From NCBI GenBank assembly GCA_900088475.1, contig FLMG01004275.1, positions 5,225-20,260 of the forward strand: DNA of 15,036 nt. The letters are read 5' to 3'. Positions 9,301 to 15,022 of the stretch are shown one piece after another; positions within the stretch are counted from its first letter, which is position 1; the number at the start of each line of letters is the position of its first letter. The DNA is from Hyphochytrium catenoides. Taxonomy: Eukaryota > Sar > Hyphochytriomycetes > Hyphochytriales > Hyphochytriaceae. A program made the translations under genes and the position numbers. A model generated the notes under the pieces. It was not told the DNA's origin. It saw only the letters and a list, made by a program, of their open reading frames with translations, and did no database searches.

Positions 9301-10306
9301 TGCGTCTTGGCCCTCTTCTTACTCTGTCTCTCTCTCTCTTTGTCGTTTATACTCATGCCCCGTACTCTGCTTTTATGTGCGGAAAGCGATCGCGCGATCT
9401 CTTGCTGACTCTCTCTGGCTCTCTCTCTCTCCTCTTCGTCTCAGACAAACACTGGGCGTTGATAAGCCAGAGCTGGTGAAAGATATCAATATCTGGGTTT
9501 ATATCGAGCTATCGGGGTTTTTCATTGTCTTCGGCATACTGCTAGTGTTGGGCTACTGGTTCTCAAGGTAAAGAATTCGTTGGAAGAGAGGAGGAAGGTG
9601 CACTTGGAGGAATGGGAACCGATGAGAGCGAGAAGACATACCAGGAAGTGGGGGAGAGAAAGAAAACAAAGGGACAGCCCGAGGGAAAGAACACCCGAGA
9701 CGACCTTAAGTGAGACAGAGCGCCTAGAAAGGACTGCACCCAGAGAGAGAGCATTAACTCACATCTATTTTACCCTCTTCTCACTTCCGCCGCGTGTTTT
9801 CTCTCTCTCTCTCTCCTCTCAGAGTACTGAAGAAGTGGAAGGCCAAGCAGAAAAAGCTTCGCAAGCTGAAGATGTATGTCTTCCTGATCATCTGTCTGCT
9901 GGCCATCGGTCTCCTGATGCTAGGGCTCAACGTGGCTGCGCTTTTAGAGGTCATCGTCATTTCTCTCTTGGTGCTTTATTACTGGCAGATGTGGTTCATT
10001 GTTAACGGACATACCTCGCACATTACGGTCAGAGCCATCGGTGTCTTCTTCGACCGGCTCATCGGCTGGATTATTTTTGGTCCTATCCTCGTGGTGGCAA
10101 TGTTCCTGCCCTTCATTTCGGACTTTCAGAAGCGAGTGATGTTCAACCCTGCATTCACTGCGGGGTTAGAGGTTGGCAAGCTGCTGGCGAACGAGGAGTC
10201 AGGCCGGAGAATCATAAGGAAAGACCATGGGAAAGGTTACAAGGCAGGCGGAGCATCGTCTTCGTCCAAAGGAAAGAGGAAGTCTGTCGCCGACAAGAAG
10301 AAGTGA
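245..10306 (+). CDS. 1,3-beta-glucan (callose) synthase, 18 visible exons, 5' end outside window
   Basis: Integral-membrane glucan synthase (GT48 family; plant GSL/CalS, fungal FKS) that uses UDP-glucose to make beta-1,3-glucan and extrudes it across the plasma membrane. Exons: 245-675, 940-1064, 1204-1812, 1985-2384, 2669-3367, 3528-3633, 3898-4159, 4276-4428, 4557-4856, 5090-5486, 5843-6121, 6625-6767, 7172-7235, 7458-7732, 7830-8275, 8581-9174, 9445-9567, 9823-10306. All phases agree and give about 1962 residues with no internal stop. Family blocks appear in order: [114 protein letters not shown] and FNPSG. Plant enzymes are about 1900-1950 residues. Here the N-terminus is missing but extra loops add length. 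Family assignment is very secure. Exact boundaries at exon 1 and at exon 4/5 are less so. Confidence 0.95.
940..1064 (+). CDS. Glucan synthase exon 2: end of FKS1 domain
   Basis: Residues 144-185. [15 protein letters not shown] matches the family's AFL..VITPIY block, and MNYDDFNE the NYDDLNE block. The acceptor AG at 938-939 follows a pyrimidine-rich run and completes a Gly codon split with exon 1. The donor is gtaagt at 1065 (phase 0). A stronger-looking upstream acceptor at 788-789 keeps frame but runs into TAG at 867. Confidence 0.82.
1204..1812 (+). CDS. Glucan synthase exon 3: NYDDFNE/FFW junction, first membrane helix, start of Cys-rich loop
   Basis: Residues 186-388. FFW completes the NYDD(F/L)NE-FFW motif across the intron. 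KTFKEKRGW matches the family KTF.ERRTW block just before the first transmembrane helix ([15 protein letters not shown]). The rest of the exon, about 130 residues, is not recognisable from the family: low-complexity Ser/Thr, NMT and NYS sequons, and six Cys. Donor gtaaga at 1813, phase 0. Confidence 0.85.
1985..2384 (+). CDS. Glucan synthase exon 4: second half of Cys-rich loop and next membrane helix
   Basis: Residues 389-521. Continues the loop with IEKCF, an NGT sequon, TCKE and a CNKC pair, then a clear transmembrane helix ([19 protein letters not shown]) followed by QRCLCSG. The acceptor is ccctacctttag (AG 1983-1984). The donor gtacta at 2385 is weak, and the frame stays open for almost 400 nt past it, so the 3' boundary could be different. 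Confidence 0.72.
2669..3367 (+). CDS. Glucan synthase exon 5: membrane segments and cytosolic linker
   Basis: Residues 522-754. [19 protein letters not shown] and KPLVEAS match the family's FKYT.FW...K..FSY..(I/V)KPLVEP block. [20 protein letters not shown] matches the MDTQIWYAIFSTIVGG block. The following [15 protein letters not shown] matches GMLRSRFQSLPGAFN. The exon ends in a basic ([10 protein letters not shown]) and Ser-rich linker leading to the catalytic domain. Start 2669 satisfies phase, but an upstream extension is possible because the same frame encodes a hydrophobic run from about 2641. Donor gtaggt at 3368. Confidence 0.82.
3528..3633 (+). CDS. Glucan synthase exon 6: [11 protein letters not shown] block
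   Basis: Residues 755-789. [21 protein letters not shown] is the family's FWNEIIKSLREEDLISNREM block at the entrance to the cytosolic catalytic region. The acceptor is ctggcccag (AG 3526-3527) and the donor gtaggg at 3634, phase 2. Gly is split with exon 5 and Ser with exon 7. Confidence 0.87.
3681..3738 (+). repeat. CT-rich simple repeat in glucan synthase intron 6
   Basis: Imperfect (CT)n tract inside intron 3634-3897, lying nearer the donor than the acceptor. Confidence 0.85.
3898..4159 (+). CDS. Glucan synthase exon 7: start of catalytic region
   Basis: Residues 790-877. [20 protein letters not shown] lines up with the family's WPPFLLASKIPIALDMA block. A Lys/Arg-rich segment (KKRKKTKH) follows, then the helical [19 protein letters not shown], which matches the D..M..AV.ECY region. 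The acceptor is ctgcgttgtag (AG 3896-3897), the donor gtaaga at 4160, phase 0. Confidence 0.85.
4276..4428 (+). CDS. Glucan synthase exon 8: helical catalytic-region segment
   Basis: Residues 878-928. Weakly conserved helical segment ([29 protein letters not shown]), corresponding to the family stretch containing an LV.GETE-like sequence. It is placed by phase-0 splicing on both sides (acceptor gtatcag, donor gtaaga at 4429) and by continuity between exons 7 and 9. Confidence 0.8.
4557..4856 (+). CDS. Glucan synthase exon 9
   Basis: Residues 929-1028, exactly 100 codons. [18 protein letters not shown] and a helical stretch ([16 protein letters not shown]) occupy the variable part of the catalytic region, before the [11 protein letters not shown] block of the next exon. 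Acceptor ctcgggtcccag, strong donor gtaagt at 4857, both phase 0. Confidence 0.83.
5031..5078 (+). repeat. CT-rich simple repeat at the 3' end of intron 9
   Basis: Imperfect (CT)n tract immediately upstream of the acceptor at 5088-5089. It probably serves as an extended polypyrimidine tract. Confidence 0.85.
5090..5486 (+). CDS. Glucan synthase exon 10: core catalytic blocks
   Basis: Residues 1029-1160. [15 protein letters not shown] matches the near-invariant [28 protein letters not shown] matches SFSVLTPYY.E.V(L/M)[22 protein letters not shown] matches FYLQKI(Y/F)[29 protein letters not shown] is the family's [14 protein letters not shown] signature. The acceptor AG 5088-5089 follows a long CT run. 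Donor gtaaag at 5487, phase 1. Confidence 0.95.
5843..6121 (+). CDS. Glucan synthase exon 11: [12 protein letters not shown] block with CxCxxC motif
   Basis: Residues 1161-1253. [17 protein letters not shown] matches the family DMKFTYVVSCQ.YG block, and [11 protein letters not shown] matches [20 protein letters not shown] matches the YSVLVK strand. CTCNKC (5872-5889) lies just before the block, where plant enzymes have no such motif that I recall. Donor gtacgg at 6122, phase 1. Confidence 0.92.
6253..6322 (+). repeat. (TCTG)n followed by perfect (CT)25 in intron 11
   Basis: A short TCTG run is followed by an uninterrupted CT microsatellite at 6273-6322. Intron 6122-6624 opens with a GA run complementary to it. 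Confidence 0.92.
6625..6767 (+). CDS. Glucan synthase exon 12: [11 protein letters not shown] block
   Basis: Residues 1254-1301. [20 protein letters not shown] and [20 protein letters not shown] are near-identical to the family's IGEGKPENQNHALIFTRGEALQ.IDMNQD block, one of the strongest GT48 signatures. The acceptor is ctacctctag (AG 6623-6624). The donor gtcagc at 6768 is weak, but homology continues directly from EALK to MPNLL across it. Confidence 0.93.
7172..7235 (+). CDS. Glucan synthase exon 13 (short, 64 nt)
   Basis: Residues 1302-1322. MPNLLATM continues EALK as in the family's EALKMRNLLEEF. PVYIIG leads into LREHIFTG as in ILGVREHIFTG. The acceptor lies in a CT tract (tctctctttag, AG 7170-7171). 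The donor gtttgt at 7236 is weak and was chosen because it completes the split Gly codon and restores the conserved junction. Confidence 0.88.
7458..7732 (+). CDS. Glucan synthase exon 14: HYGHPDVFD and SEDIFAGFN blocks
   Basis: Residues 1323-1414. [20 protein letters not shown] matches [53 protein letters not shown] and RITHEEFIQ match the family core almost residue for residue. Acceptor ctctctcag (AG 7456-7457). The donor gtctgg at 7733 is weak but lies exactly where FIQ must join VGKGRDVG. Confidence 0.93.
7830..8275 (+). CDS. Glucan synthase exon 15: VGKGRDVG block and first C-terminal membrane helices
   Basis: Residues 1415-1562. [20 protein letters not shown] and [15 protein letters not shown] match [17 protein letters not shown] and SRD.YRLG.RFDFFR. 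Helices follow: [36 protein letters not shown] and [22 protein letters not shown] matches the F.LGTK motif. The acceptor ttgaag (AG 7828-7829) has no adjacent pyrimidine tract. Donor gtaagc at 8276, phase 2. Confidence 0.92.
8581..9174 (+). CDS. Glucan synthase exon 16: [11 protein letters not shown] block, membrane helices, Cys-bearing loop
   Basis: Residues 1563-1760. [20 protein letters not shown] matches [20 protein letters not shown], and [13 protein letters not shown] matches FAENYR.YSRSHF. Helix [16 protein letters not shown] is followed by a Cys-bearing loop (CNC, later ARC and SC). Then come helix [17 protein letters not shown] and [20 protein letters not shown], matching LFNPSGFEWQKIV.DW.DW. 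Acceptor tctcttcag (AG 8579-8580), donor gtaaga at 9175, phase 2. Confidence 0.93.
9445..9567 (+). CDS. Glucan synthase exon 17: membrane helix
   Basis: Residues 1761-1801. [25 protein letters not shown] is a transmembrane helix aligned with the family's S..VY..SWLV(I/L) helix near the C-terminus. Acceptor tcttcgtctcag (AG 9443-9444), donor gtaaag at 9568. An Arg codon is split at both ends. Confidence 0.86.
9823..10306 (+). CDS. Glucan synthase exon 18: last membrane helices, Lys-rich tail and stop
   Basis: Residues 1802-1962 plus TGA (10304-10306). After a basic stretch come the helices [36 protein letters not shown] and [40 protein letters not shown] matches the family's FVSEFQTRMLFNQAFSRGLQ, which sits just before the C-terminus. 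The tail is Lys/Ser-rich ([16 protein letters not shown]), more basic than I expect for plant members. Acceptor ctctcctctcag, AG 9821-9822. Confidence 0.93.
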
Positions 10307-11160
10307 GAGGACGGTCAGCGAGACATGAGGAAGAGAGAGAGCCTCTTAGAGGCATAAGGGGAACATTGATGTTTTTATTGAGAGAGACGCTATTCTAGAC
10401 TGCAGAGCTTCAAGAAGAGGGGAAAAGAGAGAGAGAGAATTGGGAGAAAGACTGAAGCTATTTTCAAAAACAGAGTGGCCACTAGAGTGGCTCTCTATGG
10501 AGTTTCCTAAATATTCATCATTAGTCAATTTGCTCCTTCCTCTTGCTTCATTTGGAGGGTGGACAAGAGAAAGAGAGAGGAGGGTGGGGTGAGAGAAAGG
10601 GAGAGAGATACGCAAGGACACAGTCATGATGTCATTGAAAGAGAGATTAGCATGTTCGACCTGTTGACTTCTTCCTTCTAGTTCTCTTCTCTCCATTTCT
10701 TATCGACGTCAGCCCTTGCCATGTTTATTTTTGATCTTTGTCCTCTATGACAGTGTGCTGTCCATCAGGCCCCTATCGTGCTTCATATCGTGCTTGGCTT
10801 TGCCCAGTGTCAACTAACTAACTCTGCGTAAGGCAGCGCCTCCGGTATCATCTTTACCTGCTCCCTAGCACGCTTGGTCAGGCTAGAGGCTAATCTCCCT
10901 TTACATCCCCCTTTGAGTACTTCAGAAAAGCAAGACGTTGGACCTCCAGTCTGACATCAGAGTAGTCAGACCCCAACAGAGACACTGGCATAAAGCGGAC
11001 ACGCCCCATCAATGGGAGGAGAGACCGTTCAATAGAACAATGAGAGATGAGACTCACGGCGCGGACAGCGCGAAGATGAAAGCTCGACCGCGCCGATGCC
11101 GCGCCGCTTGATGGCAATGACCTTTCGCACCCCAGAACTCCCCTCAGTGTTAATGACTAG

Positions 11161-11172
11161 ACCGTTAACGGT
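11161..11172. promoter_or_regulatory. Perfect 12-bp palindrome accgttaacggt, possible Myb-type site
   Basis: The sequence reads identically on both strands and contains TAACGG on each, fitting the YAAC(G/T)G consensus known for Myb domains. A second GTTAAC lies 20 nt downstream, in ggtggttaactg. It is about 490 nt upstream of the coiled-coil gene's start codon. A regulatory role is inference only. Confidence 0.25.
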
Positions 11173-11213
11173 TACAAATGGGTGGTTAACTGTGTATTTT
11201 TATAGGTTGTTGA

Positions 11214-11232
11214 GGGGTTTAGGGTGGGTGGG
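11214..11232 (+). other. Canonical G-quadruplex motif containing one TTTAGGG unit
   Basis: Four G runs (11214-11217, 11222-11224, 11226-11228, 11230-11232) are separated by loops of 4, 1 and 1 nt. This fits the standard G3+N1-7 pattern with very short loops. GGGTTTAGGG matches plant-type telomere repeats but occurs as a single unit, so it is not a telomere. It lies about 425 nt upstream of the next gene. Confidence 0.6.
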
Positions 11233-11656
11233 TGAGCTTCGGAAGTTATTTGTGTAATCCGTTTTGCGTCCCATTCTTGTCGCAAAATGGGTCTTATATT
11301 CCAAGAAAGTCGCATTTGGTAGAGGACAATACAAAGCCTTATCAACAAATTGTGATGGCTTAGTCTTCTAGATACCTGAGGGATAGAGGTACGATGCAGC
11401 CTCTCCTAGGAAGTTCGTATTGCAGCTCTAGTATTCGCAGTGATCGGCGGTCAAACGACGCAATCGGCGCGTGATGCAAAGTTATCATTGCGGCTTCAGA
11501 AATGAGAAAAGAACCTGCTGTCCGGAGATGTCTGTCAGACGTCTGAGACACGATGCGCTTGGAAGTTTTTGGATGATGGTGACTAGAACTCCAAAGCCCA
11601 ATGGAACGTCTCTTGATGTAGATATAATGTGAGAAGGAGGAGACAACAAGCACCCG

Positions 11657-11674
11657 ATGGCGGGGAGGCCGAAG
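11657..11674 (+). CDS. Coiled-coil gene exon 1 (start, six codons)
   Basis: ATG GCG GGG AGG CCG AAG, followed by a strong donor gtaaga at 11675. G at +4 fits a good initiation context but -3 is C. The six-residue first exon is supported by the strong donor and a strong CT-rich acceptor at 11889-11890 in matching phase 0. No transcript evidence is available. Confidence 0.5.
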
Positions 11675-12551
11675 GTAAGAATCAGTAACCTCTCAACGTC
11701 AATGCCAGCAACCACCGCCGGCGTTACTCTTCTTCCCTTTCAAAAGCGGACTCCTAGTGCTAAGAGCAGTAGGATGACAGGCTCCTTGCTTCCTTTTCAT
11801 CTTTCGTCTTCTTCTTTCTCCTACAACCGCTGCCCCCTCGCTCTTTCTCTTTCTGGACGACTCACTTTCTCGCATTGTCTCTCCTCTCAGAGGGGCTCCA
11901 CCTACAAGGTGCCTCCTGCTTGGCTTCATCAGCCGAGCCCGCAGCCATCTAACAACCAGAGGGAGGAAGAGACCGAGAGGCGCAGGGAGGAAGAGAAGAG
12001 GAGACAGACATTGGCAACAACGATAGAGAAAGAGTTGAAGACTCTCTCTTCAGATCCTGTAGATCTGGAAGGTATGCGGGAAGACAGTGGAGTTCTTAGC
12101 AGGACAGGGCAAAGACGGGAGAAGAGAGCAATGCTGTTTGTTATGTTCCGGCCGAAGACCGAGGCAAATAGACAGAGGAAAGAGGGAGCAAAGCGAGAGA
12201 GAGCGTAAGAGGGAGGCAGGACCCAAGAGAGAATAAACGAAGTGGGAGAAGAGATGGAAAATAGAGAAAAAGAAAGAGAGATGAGTTAGGAAGTGATGAA
12301 GAGCAACAGGGAGAATGATGAGAAAGAAGAAAAGTGCTCAAGAAAAGAAGAGATAGAGAGAGACAGAGGGAGAGAGGAGAGAGAGAGAGAGAGAAAGAGT
12401 ACACGACAAGGAAGGTACAAAAACAACAAACAGATGGAGTGGCATCCTAAGTTCCTACTTCCCATTCTTCTCCTTGTGTCTTAGACGTTAAACCCTTCTC
12501 GATCGCTCTGCTCGCATCGCCTCCTTTCTCTATTTCTATCTCCTCTCCCTT

Positions 12552-12606
<55 letters not shown>

Positions 12607-14078
12607 TTTCTGCAGGTTGGCCTCTGATTCCGCTTCCATCCATTTCTCGGTTGGGAGAGGAGGTGCTGACTCGCTGCAGAGAAGAGTTGCAGAATCTCAG
12701 AGCCGCCCTGGTGTTAGAAGGAGATTCAGAGGAGAGCACACAGCTCCTGAAGGTGAAAATGTCAAACTCTGTCTCTTTCTTCTCTCAATCTCTGCCCTCT
12801 TTCTCTCAGCTCTCAGAGGCGTGGTCTATGTTGCTGGTCTTTCTCCCTCTCCCCTCGGTTCGGGTTTCTCTTCTCAAGTTTCTCTTCTTCTTCTTCTCAA
12901 GCGCTCTGTCAATTTTAAGCCCCTCTCTCTCTCGTGTCTCCCTCTCTCTCTCTCTTTCTCAATGTCTCTCCATCTTGCTCTCTCTGCCCCTCTCTCTCTC
13001 TCTCTCTGTTCCTTCTGCTTTTTCTTTCTGTTCTCCCTCTTCTCTGCCTCTCGATCACTCTTCCTTCGTCCCACTCCCAAGCTCCGCTGGCAAATTTCTA
13101 TCTCTTCTGCAATCCGTGTGTTTCTCTCTCTGTCTCTCCTTCACCTCATGTGTCTCTCTTTCGACTCCCCTCTTCTCTCTACCCTCATCTCTTTCTCTCT
13201 CTCCATTCCTCTCTTCCTGAGAAACGATTGTCCTCCTCTTCGTCTTCGCAGTCTTCCTCAGATGGTTATGCTCTCAGCTTTCTCGTTCTTATGATGAAAG
13301 TGGCCTTTCCTAATAACATTCAATAACGCTTATCTCTTCCTCTCTTCCTTTCTTTCCCTCTCTCTTTGTTCCTTCCCTTTCCCCTCGCTCTCTGTCTCTC
13401 TCTCTCTTTCTCTCCCTCTCTCTCTCTCTCTACCTTCTGTCTCTCCTCCGTTTTGTCCCCTCAGTACGTGAACAAGCAACTCGATGCTGTGCAAAGGGAG
13501 TTAACTCAGAGAGACTCTCTTGGAAATACTGGCACTGGCATCACCATAGGGAAACCAAAATCTGTCTCTCTCGCTTCTTCTACTTCCTTCACCACTAAAG
13601 CTTCTCTCCTCTCAACACCAAGGCCTGCCATCAACTCCTCTTCGCTTCCTGTCTCTTCCACGCCTCTTCCTTCTCTTCGGAGCGGACGAAAGGATGAAGA
13701 AAGGAGAGAGAAATTACGATCACCGCTTTCTTCTCTCTCCTCCAAAGAAGAGACATTGCTCATCGGTAGGAAGCGAGAAGAGAGAGAGAGAGAATCTGCA
13801 AGCATCGGTAGTGCAGGGATAAGGCAAAGGGAAGAACCAGAATGCAGGGAAGAAGACGACAAAGGAAGATTCGTCAGGAGCAAGGATCAAGCTGGGATGC
13901 AAGAAAAGCGGGACAAAGAGAGAGAAGCCACTCCTTTAAAGGTTCTCTTTCTCTTGCCCTCCCCCCTCTTTCTCTTTATCTACGCGCTCTCTCTCTCTCT
14001 CGGTTTCCCGGTGATCTTTCTCCCTCGATATCAGTATCTTAGCTCCTTTCAAATCTTCTTTGTCTTTCGACGGGAGGC

Positions 14079-14117
<39 letters not shown>

Positions 14118-14607
14118 TCCCAAACTCTCTCTCCTCTCTCTCTCTCTCTCCCTCTCCCAAACTCTCTCTCTCTCCTCTCTCTCTCTCTGTCTGTCTCCCC
14201 CTCTTATCGTTTACCACCTCTTTTCTCAACTTCCGCATCTGCTTTTCTTGGCCTGCATGATCTGAGACGCACTGGTCTTGGTACATATTTCTTGACATAT
14301 TTCTTCACCTCATTCTATCTCTTCCGCCCCTCTCCCGCCCTCTCTCTCTTCTTCTCTCTCTCTTCTCTCTCTCTCTCTTCTTCTCTCTCTCTCTTCTCCC
14401 TCTCTCTGTCGCTCCTCCTTAAACTACGTCAATGGCAGGAGCCACCAGTGCCTCGCGCCAAAGGTCCGACTGTCCGTTCAAAGGTAAACTCTAACAACCG
14501 CACGGACCAAAGCTCTGAGGAAGCGCTGAAGAGCCGCAGACTGAAGCTCATCAACGACACCTGGGGAACGGAGTTTGTCGTGCCGGTGAGACAAATGGAG
14601 GGTGGAA

Positions 14608-14659
<52 letters not shown>

Positions 14660-14811
14660 AAGATAAAGACAGAGAAAGAGACAGAGAGTCAGAGGAAGAG
14701 GAGATAGTTATACCAAAGAGATGAAGAGACGGAGACTCAAATAAAAGAAAAGGAGAGTATATCACCGAGGGAAGAGGCAAAGAGAGAAAGAGAGAAAGGA
14801 AGAGATGGAGA

Positions 14812-14843
<32 letters not shown>

Positions 14844-15022
14844 AGAAGGCACTTGAAACGCATACGAAGCAAAAAAACCTACACAGGAAGTACGTGCTGG
14901 AGGTGGTCGGCTACTTAAGAAGTCAAATGCAGAAGGACGGCAAAAGGAGAAGAGAGAGAGGGAAAGACATGGAAAGTAGGAAAGAGAATGGATTGAATCC
15001 CATTGGAAGGTCTCAGGCCTGA
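11657..15022 (+). CDS. Hypothetical charged coiled-coil protein, six inferred exons
   Basis: Not recognised. Inferred exons are 11657-11674, 11891-12071, 12616-12752, 13465-13941, 14439-14585 and 14891-15022, phase-compatible and giving about 363 residues. Residues about 30-50 are highly charged (REEETERRREEEKRRQ) and probably coiled coil. Residues 67-135 contain further heptad-like helix (LTRCREELQNLRAAL, YVNKQLDAVQRELTQRD). Residues 140-270 are Ser/Thr- then Arg/Glu-rich and look disordered. The C-terminus has a more ordered-looking stretch (LINDTWGTEFVVP, YVLEVVGYLRSQM). No signal peptide or membrane helix is visible. It could be a cytoskeletal or centrosomal scaffold, but that rests only on coiled-coil character. 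The last exon and weak donors are the least certain parts. Confidence 0.6.
11891..12071 (+). CDS. Coiled-coil gene exon 2
   Basis: Encodes RGSTYKVPPAWLHQP followed by a Glu/Arg-rich helix and TIEKELKTLSSDPVDLE. Acceptor ctctcctctcag. Donor gtatgc at 12072, phase 1 (split Gly). The composition is non-repetitive at the start, unlike the flanking introns, which supports coding status. Confidence 0.65.
12551..12604 (+). repeat. CT-rich simple repeat at the 3' end of coiled-coil gene intron 2
   Basis: Near-perfect (CT)n just before the acceptor at 12614-12615. It mirrors the GA-rich section around 12350-12400 in the same intron. Confidence 0.88.
12616..12752 (+). CDS. Coiled-coil gene exon 3
   Basis: Encodes WPLIPLPSISRLGEEVL, then an amphipathic helix (TRCREELQNLRAALVLEG) ending STQLLK. 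Acceptor ttttttctgcag (AG 12614-12615) follows a long CT tract. Donor gtgaaa at 12753, phase 0. The helix appears to continue into exon 4. Confidence 0.68.
12753..13464 (+). other. Coiled-coil gene intron 3: 712 nt, pyrimidine-rich throughout
   Basis: Dominated by imperfect CT repeats on the + strand. Long open frames here (for example 12651-13220 and 12934-13326) encode only Ser/Leu/Pro low complexity expected from translated CT repeats. An internal acceptor-like site at 13249-13250 (cttcgcag) is followed by a short non-repetitive stretch of about 70 nt. No phase-compatible exon was convincing. Confidence 0.65.
13465..13941 (+). CDS. Coiled-coil gene exon 4
   Basis: Encodes YVNKQLDAVQRELTQRDSLG, then a Ser/Thr/Pro-rich region and an Arg/Glu/Lys-rich region ending TPLK. 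Acceptor ttgtcccctcag (AG 13463-13464). The donor gttctc at 13942 is weak; it was chosen because a pure CT-type intron starts there and phase 0 fits the next exon. Confidence 0.6.
14081..14190 (+). repeat. (CT)16 and adjacent 37-bp tandem duplication in coiled-coil gene intron 4
   Basis: A perfect (CT)16 occupies 14081-14112. The unit starting ccctctcccaaactctctct occurs at 14113 and again at 14150, an offset of 37 bp, and is followed by more CT repeat. Confidence 0.85.
14439..14585 (+). CDS. Coiled-coil gene exon 5
   Basis: Encodes EPPVPRAKGPTVRSKV, a polar segment, then SRRLKLINDTWGTEFVVP. Acceptor aatggcag (AG 14437-14438) sits after a pyrimidine-rich intron. Donor gtgaga at 14586, phase 0. 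An internal gtaaac at 14484 could act as an alternative donor. Confidence 0.6.
14611..14656 (+). repeat. Perfect (AG)23 microsatellite in the last inferred intron
   Basis: Uninterrupted AG repeat on the + strand. It lies 25 nt after the donor of intron 14586-14890. Confidence 0.93.
14812..14843 (+). repeat. Alternating GC run fused to a GA run
   Basis: An alternating gcgcgcgcgc stretch (14812-14822) passes directly into (GA)n to 14843. The GC part is alternating purine-pyrimidine sequence of the type able to adopt Z-DNA. Confidence 0.85.
14891..15022 (+). CDS. Coiled-coil gene exon 6 (possible last exon)
   Basis: With acceptor AG at 14889-14890, phase 0 gives YVLEVVGYLRSQMQKDG, a basic tail and TGA at 15020-15022. 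A competing acceptor four nt upstream (AG 14885-14886) shifts frame and stops at 14977-14979. The first option was preferred because its product has normal-looking hydrophobic and helical content. The gene may also continue past the window by further splicing. Confidence 0.42.
   Translation, partial: YVLEVVGYLRSQMQKDGKRRRERGKDMESRKENGLNPIGRSQA

Larger units (their letters stand above)
10307..11656. other. Intergenic region between the glucan synthase and the coiled-coil gene
   Basis: About 1.35 kb with no supportable gene. The first 300 nt are purine-rich on the + strand and include a short perfect inverted repeat (gcctcttagaggc, 10341-10353). No canonical AATAAA was seen downstream of the stop. 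A GC-rich patch at 11058-11105 has ggcgcgg facing two copies of ccgcgcc. The section 11118-11350 is more AT-rich and holds a palindrome and a G-run cluster. Short minus-strand open frames at 10890-11117 and 11360-11653 show no recognisable protein. Confidence 0.7.

Noticed and set aside
11214-11224. Telomere repeat (GGGTTTAGGG)
   Set aside because: Only one unit, embedded in unique sequence.
11360-11715. Two overlapping minus-strand ORFs (97 and 76 codons) upstream of the second gene
   Set aside because: No domain, no codon pattern and no splice context. The length is expected by chance.
12651-13326. Long + strand open frames through intron 3 of the second gene
   Set aside because: CT repeats lack stop codons in every frame and translate to Ser/Leu low complexity. 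Only 12616-12752 has non-repeat coding character.
13506-13883. Minus-strand ORF of 125 codons
   Set aside because: Antisense to exon 4 of the second gene, which has better splice support and continues a helix from exon 3. Neither strand has a known homologue I can name, so this is a moderate rather than certain rejection.
14478-14852. Minus-strand ORF of 124 codons, rich in Ser-Leu
   Set aside because: Direct translation of the complementary strand of (AG)n repeats.
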